Below, piece by piece: positions 61,190-64,000 of a stretch of DNA of 64,000 nucleotides. The translations under genes were made by a program, and so were the position numbers. Position 1 is the first letter of the stretch; every line of letters begins with the position of its first letter. The stretch lies in the NCBI RefSeq assembly GCF_030813595.1, contig NZ_JAUSUH010000002.1:558001-622000 (forward strand), written 5' to 3'. The notes below the pieces were generated by a model. The model searched no databases. It was given only the letters and a program-made list of their open reading frames with translations, and was not told the DNA's origin. This DNA comes from Ancylobacter vacuolatus (GTDB lineage Bacteria > Pseudomonadota > Alphaproteobacteria > Rhizobiales > Xanthobacteraceae).

Positions 61190-61984
61190 GTGCGGGCCTG
61201 GCTGGTGATCGTGCCGGTCGTGCTCGTCACGCTGGTCGGCATTCCGCTGCAATGGCTTTCGCTCGCGCTGCGCCTTCCGACCCGGCGCACCCTGCCCGTG
61301 CTCTATCATCGCATCGTGCTGGCGCTGGTCGGGGTGCGGGTGCGGGTGGTGGGGGCTCCGGCGGCGGTGCGGCCGCTGCTCATTCTCGCCAATCACGCCT
61401 CCTGGCTGGACATTCCCGTGCTCGGCGGGCGCCTGCCGCTGTGCTTTGTCGCCAAGAGCGAGGTGGCCCGCTGGCCGGGCATCGGGCTGCTGGCGAAGCT
61501 CCAGCGCACCATTTTCGTCGACCGCTCCTCGCGCACCGCCACCGGGCGGGTGGCGGGGGAGATGGCGGCGCGGATGAATGATGGCGATCCGGTGGTGCTG
61601 TTCGCGGAGGGCACCTCCAGCGACGGCAACCGGGTGCTGCCTTTCCGCTCGGCGCTGATCGGCGCCGCCCGCCTGAGCCTGGGCGAGGCCGCGGGGCCGG
61701 CCGCGACGATCCAGCCGCTCGCCATCGCCTATGTCGGGTTTGCCGGCCTGCCGCTCGGCCGCGCCGGGCGCCCGCGCCTCGCCTGGTATGGCGACATGGA
61801 CCTCGCCCCGCATTTGATGGAGGTGCTGCGGCGCGGCGGCGTAGAGGTGGAGCTGCGCTTCGGCGAAACGCTCGCGGCGGGCGGGCGCAAGGCGGCGGCG
61901 CAGGAGGCCGAGCGCGCCGTCCGTGCCCTGCTGGCGCAGGCGCTTACCGGGCGGCCTGGCTCAGGGATAAGTTGCGGCATTTAA
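61190..61984 (+). CDS. plsC: 1-acyl-sn-glycerol-3-phosphate acyltransferase (PlsC family)
   Basis: An inner-membrane acyltransferase that converts lysophosphatidic acid to phosphatidic acid. The 264-residue protein has an N-terminal hydrophobic segment (LVIVPVVLVTLVGIPLQWL), the HX4D motif NHASWLD (His69, Asp74), RTIFVDR-like IFVDRSS and the FAEGTSSDG motif with Glu140. OlsA-type acyltransferases share this form. It starts three bases after the fur stop. Confidence 0.9.
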   Translation: MRAWLVIVPVVLVTLVGIPLQWLSLALRLPTRRTLPVLYHRIVLALVGVRVRVVGAPAAVRPLLILANHASWLDIPVLGGRLPLCFVAKSEVARWPGIGLLAKLQRTIFVDRSSRTATGRVAGEMAARMNDGDPVVLFAEGTSSDGNRVLPFRSALIGAARLSLGEAAGPAATIQPLAIAYVGFAGLPLGRAGRPRLAWYGDMDLAPHLMEVLRRGGVEVELRFGETLAAGGRKAAAQEAERAVRALLAQALTGRPGSGISCGI

Positions 61985-62225
61985 GGCTTTGCGCCCGCAG
62001 AGCGGGGCGGGGCGCATTTCCTTTTCGCGGGAATCCCGCTACACAGAACCTCTAGGCGTCACTTCTGGAGAGCTGGACGATCTCGACCTGCGCGATACCG
62101 AGCTGGGACCGGGCGGCAATGGATGAGGGCGCCTTGCGAGCGCGCGCCTGTCGTGCCCTCGGGTTGCCCACGCAGTGTGCCGCCGCGTCCCTGGACGCCG
62201 CGCGGTACGGGTCGATCGACACGCA

Positions 62226-63650
62226 ATGAGTGAAACGCGCAAGCTTTACGTCCGCTCCTTCGGCTGCCAGATGAACGTCTATGACGCCCAGCGCATGACG
62301 GACACGCTGGCCAAGGAGGGCTATGTCGAAACCGACAGCCCCGACGACGCCGATCTCGTCATCCTCAACACCTGCCATATCCGCGAAAAGGCGGCCGAGA
62401 AGGTCTATTCCGAGCTTGGCCGGCTGAAAAAGGCGCAGGAAGTGGCCGGTCGCCAGCAGATGGTCGCCGTCGCCGGCTGCGTGGCGCAGGCGGAAGGCGC
62501 CGAGATTCTCAAGCGCGCCCGCGGCGTCGACCTGGTGGTGGGGCCGCAGAGCTACCACAAGCTGCCCGAGCTGGTCGCCGACGCCCGGCGGCGCGGCCAT
62601 AACCAGCGGGCCGGCATCGTCGAGACCGAGTTCCCGGTCGAGGACAAGTTCGATTTCCTGCCCCCGCCGACGCGGGCGGCGATCAACAAGCGCGGCCCGG
62701 CGGCTTTCGTCACCGTGCAGGAAGGCTGCGACAAGTTCTGCACCTTCTGCGTCGTGCCCTATACGCGCGGGGCGGAAGTCTCGCGCCCGCTGCCGAAGAT
62801 TCTCGACGAGGTGATCCGCCTCGCCGAGGCCGGGGTGCGCGAGGTCACGCTGATCGGCCAGAACGTCAATGCCTATCACGGGCTCGACGCCGCCGGCCGC
62901 TCCGCCAACCTGCCCGAGCTGATCCGCCGCATCGCCGAGGTGCCCGGCATCGCCCGCGTGCGCTACACCACCAGCCATCCGCGCGACATGGATGACGAGC
63001 TGATCGGCCTGCATCGCGACCTGCCGGCGCTCATGCCCTATCTGCACCTGCCGGTGCAGTCCGGCTCCAACCGCATCCTCGCGGCGATGAACCGCAAGCA
63101 TGACCGCGAGCTCTTCTTCGAGATCGTCGCCAAGGTGCGTGCCGCGCGGCCCGACATCGCCTTTTCCTCGGATTTCATCGTCGGTTTTCCCGGCGAGACC
63201 GACGCCGATTTCGCCGACACGATGGATCTCGTGCAACGGGTCGGCTTCGCCTCCGCCTTCTCGTTCAAATATTCCTCCCGCCCCGGCACGCCGGCGGCCG
63301 GTATGGGCGGGCAGGTTCCTGAAGAGGTGAAGTCCGCGCGCATCCATGCGCTGCAGGCGCTTCTCGACTCCCAGCGGACCGCCTTCGACACTGCCTGCCG
63401 TGGCCGGGTCCTCGACATCTTGATCGAGAAGCCGGGCCGTTTCCCCGGCCAGCTCATCGGCCGCTCGCCCTATCTCCAGTCGATCGTCGTCGAAGGCCCG
63501 GTGGAGGCCATCGGCACGCTGGCGCAAGTGGAGGTGCACGGGGTCAGCACCAGGAATCTTTCGGGCGACATACGCGGCGGCGAATTTTTCGTTGAACGGC
63601 CGGCGCGCGAATCGCGTTTCATCGGGCAGAGCGAGAAGCTGGAGGCGTGA
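62226..63650 (+). CDS. miaB: tRNA-2-methylthio-N6-dimethylallyladenosine synthase MiaB
   Basis: MiaB adds a methylthio group to i6A37 of tRNA by radical SAM chemistry. The 474-residue protein has the N-terminal cluster cysteines Cys14, Cys50 and Cys85, the radical SAM cysteines Cys168, Cys172 and Cys175 ([11 protein letters not shown]), and a C-terminal TRAM domain ending near EFFVERP. The ATG at 62226 is family typical ([16 protein letters not shown]). A 241-base gap separates it from plsC; no gene is seen there. phoH overlaps its stop. Confidence 0.96.
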   Translation: MSETRKLYVRSFGCQMNVYDAQRMTDTLAKEGYVETDSPDDADLVILNTCHIREKAAEKVYSELGRLKKAQEVAGRQQMVAVAGCVAQAEGAEILKRARGVDLVVGPQSYHKLPELVADARRRGHNQRAGIVETEFPVEDKFDFLPPPTRAAINKRGPAAFVTVQEGCDKFCTFCVVPYTRGAEVSRPLPKILDEVIRLAEAGVREVTLIGQNVNAYHGLDAAGRSANLPELIRRIAEVPGIARVRYTTSHPRDMDDELIGLHRDLPALMPYLHLPVQSGSNRILAAMNRKHDRELFFEIVAKVRAARPDIAFSSDFIVGFPGETDADFADTMDLVQRVGFASAFSFKYSSRPGTPAAGMGGQVPEEVKSARIHALQALLDSQRTAFDTACRGRVLDILIEKPGRFPGQLIGRSPYLQSIVVEGPVEAIGTLAQVEVHGVSTRNLSGDIRGGEFFVERPARESRFIGQSEKLEA

Positions 63651-64000
63651 GCGTGCGTCGACCTGGTAGCGGATCTGGTAGCGAGACGGAACGTGCCTTG
63701 GCTTCCCCGCGCGCGGCGCCGCGCCCCGCCCCGGCGGCTCCGCGCTGGATGGAGCCCCCCGGTGAGGAGGCGTCCGGGCAGATCGTCCTCGCCTTCGACG
63801 ACAATCGAATCGCCAGCCAGCTTTTCGGCCATTATGGGCAGAACCTCGCCTTGATCGAGCGGCGGCTGGAAATCGTCGCCGAGCAGCGTGGCAACCATGT
63901 CACGCTGGAAGGGCCGCGCGAGGCCTGCGAGCAGGCGCGCCACGTGCTGGAAACGCTCTATGCCCGGCTGAAGAAGGGTGGCGAGCTGCAGCCCGGCGAT
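63647..64000 (+). CDS. phoH: PhoH family ATPase, N-terminal part (cut by window end)
   Basis: The first 118 codons only. A variable Arg/Pro/Ala-rich N-terminus is followed by the family part: [39 protein letters not shown] and [15 protein letters not shown]. The P-loop lies beyond the window. The GTG start overlaps the miaB stop (GTGA) and GGAGG precedes it. miaB-phoH-ybeY is a conserved order, which supports the call. Confidence 0.9.
   Translation, partial: MSVRRPGSGSGSETERALASPRAAPRPAPAAPRWMEPPGEEASGQIVLAFDDNRIASQLFGHYGQNLALIERRLEIVAEQRGNHVTLEGPREACEQARHVLETLYARLKKGGELQPGD

Overview
The window is a 64 kb stretch of high-GC, densely packed chromosome from an alphaproteobacterium. Gene content and order point to the Hyphomicrobiales, most like Xanthobacteraceae (Ancylobacter, Starkeya or Xanthobacter). 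Examples are hisH-hisA-hisF-hisE-coaA, hrcA-grpE divergent from rph-rdgB-hemW, Hsp20 followed by a DUF1150 gene, an fdsGBA-fdhD-fdsD formate dehydrogenase operon, the lpxK-waaA-DUF374-DUF4170-cysQ block, and tsaB-rimI-fur-plsC-miaB-phoH. The taxon is an inference from synteny and protein character; no rRNA or tRNA gene was seen.

Layout. 1-5.3 kb: end of the histidine operon, coaA, alkB and an exported protein. 5.4-10 kb: heat-shock pair grpE/hrcA, then rph-rdgB-hemW on the other strand. 10-14 kb: an LpoA-type lipoprotein divergent from rsmI-yraN, then gshB. 14-17 kb: small heat-shock protein with DUF1150 partner, an OlsB-type acyltransferase, and an 875-base gene-free stretch with long direct repeats. 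17-25 kb: comM, then the NAD-linked molybdenum formate dehydrogenase operon. 25-31 kb: a KefB/C-type antiporter, gnd, zwf, a HAD phosphatase and a 58-residue DUF3096 membrane protein. 31-36 kb: glyS and glyQ flanking an MFS transporter. 36-43 kb: xseA, a DUF2093 gene and the lipid A/Kdo operon. 43-54 kb: accessory functions, namely DUF6101, DUF1275, an AIM24 protein, split chromate transporter, CYTH-like protein, transaldolase, TSUP permease, M20 amidohydrolase, and an ECF sigma/anti-sigma pair followed by Bax-inhibitor-1 and DUF2076 genes. 54-64 kb: a PfkB (adenosine kinase-type) kinase, murJ, trpS, a UspA protein, nfuA, then tsaB-rimI-fur-plsC-miaB-phoH (phoH runs off the end).

How the genes work together. 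Formate dehydrogenase gives NADH from formate; gnd, zwf and tal are pentose-phosphate enzymes; lpxK, waaA and a DUF374 acyltransferase build Kdo2-lipid A; glyQ and glyS make the two-subunit glycyl-tRNA synthetase. Two sigma-32-like promoters (grpE, hsp20) and a possible RNA hairpin at the hsp20 start site suggest layered heat-shock control. Four gene junctions carry two families of long dispersed palindromes.

The window is mostly housekeeping. I found no prophage, insertion sequence, CRISPR array or recognisable defence system. The best candidates for something undescribed are the 173-base direct-repeat region (about 16.68-17.04 kb), the hsp20 5' leader, and an ECF sigma factor with an unusual insertion in region 2.
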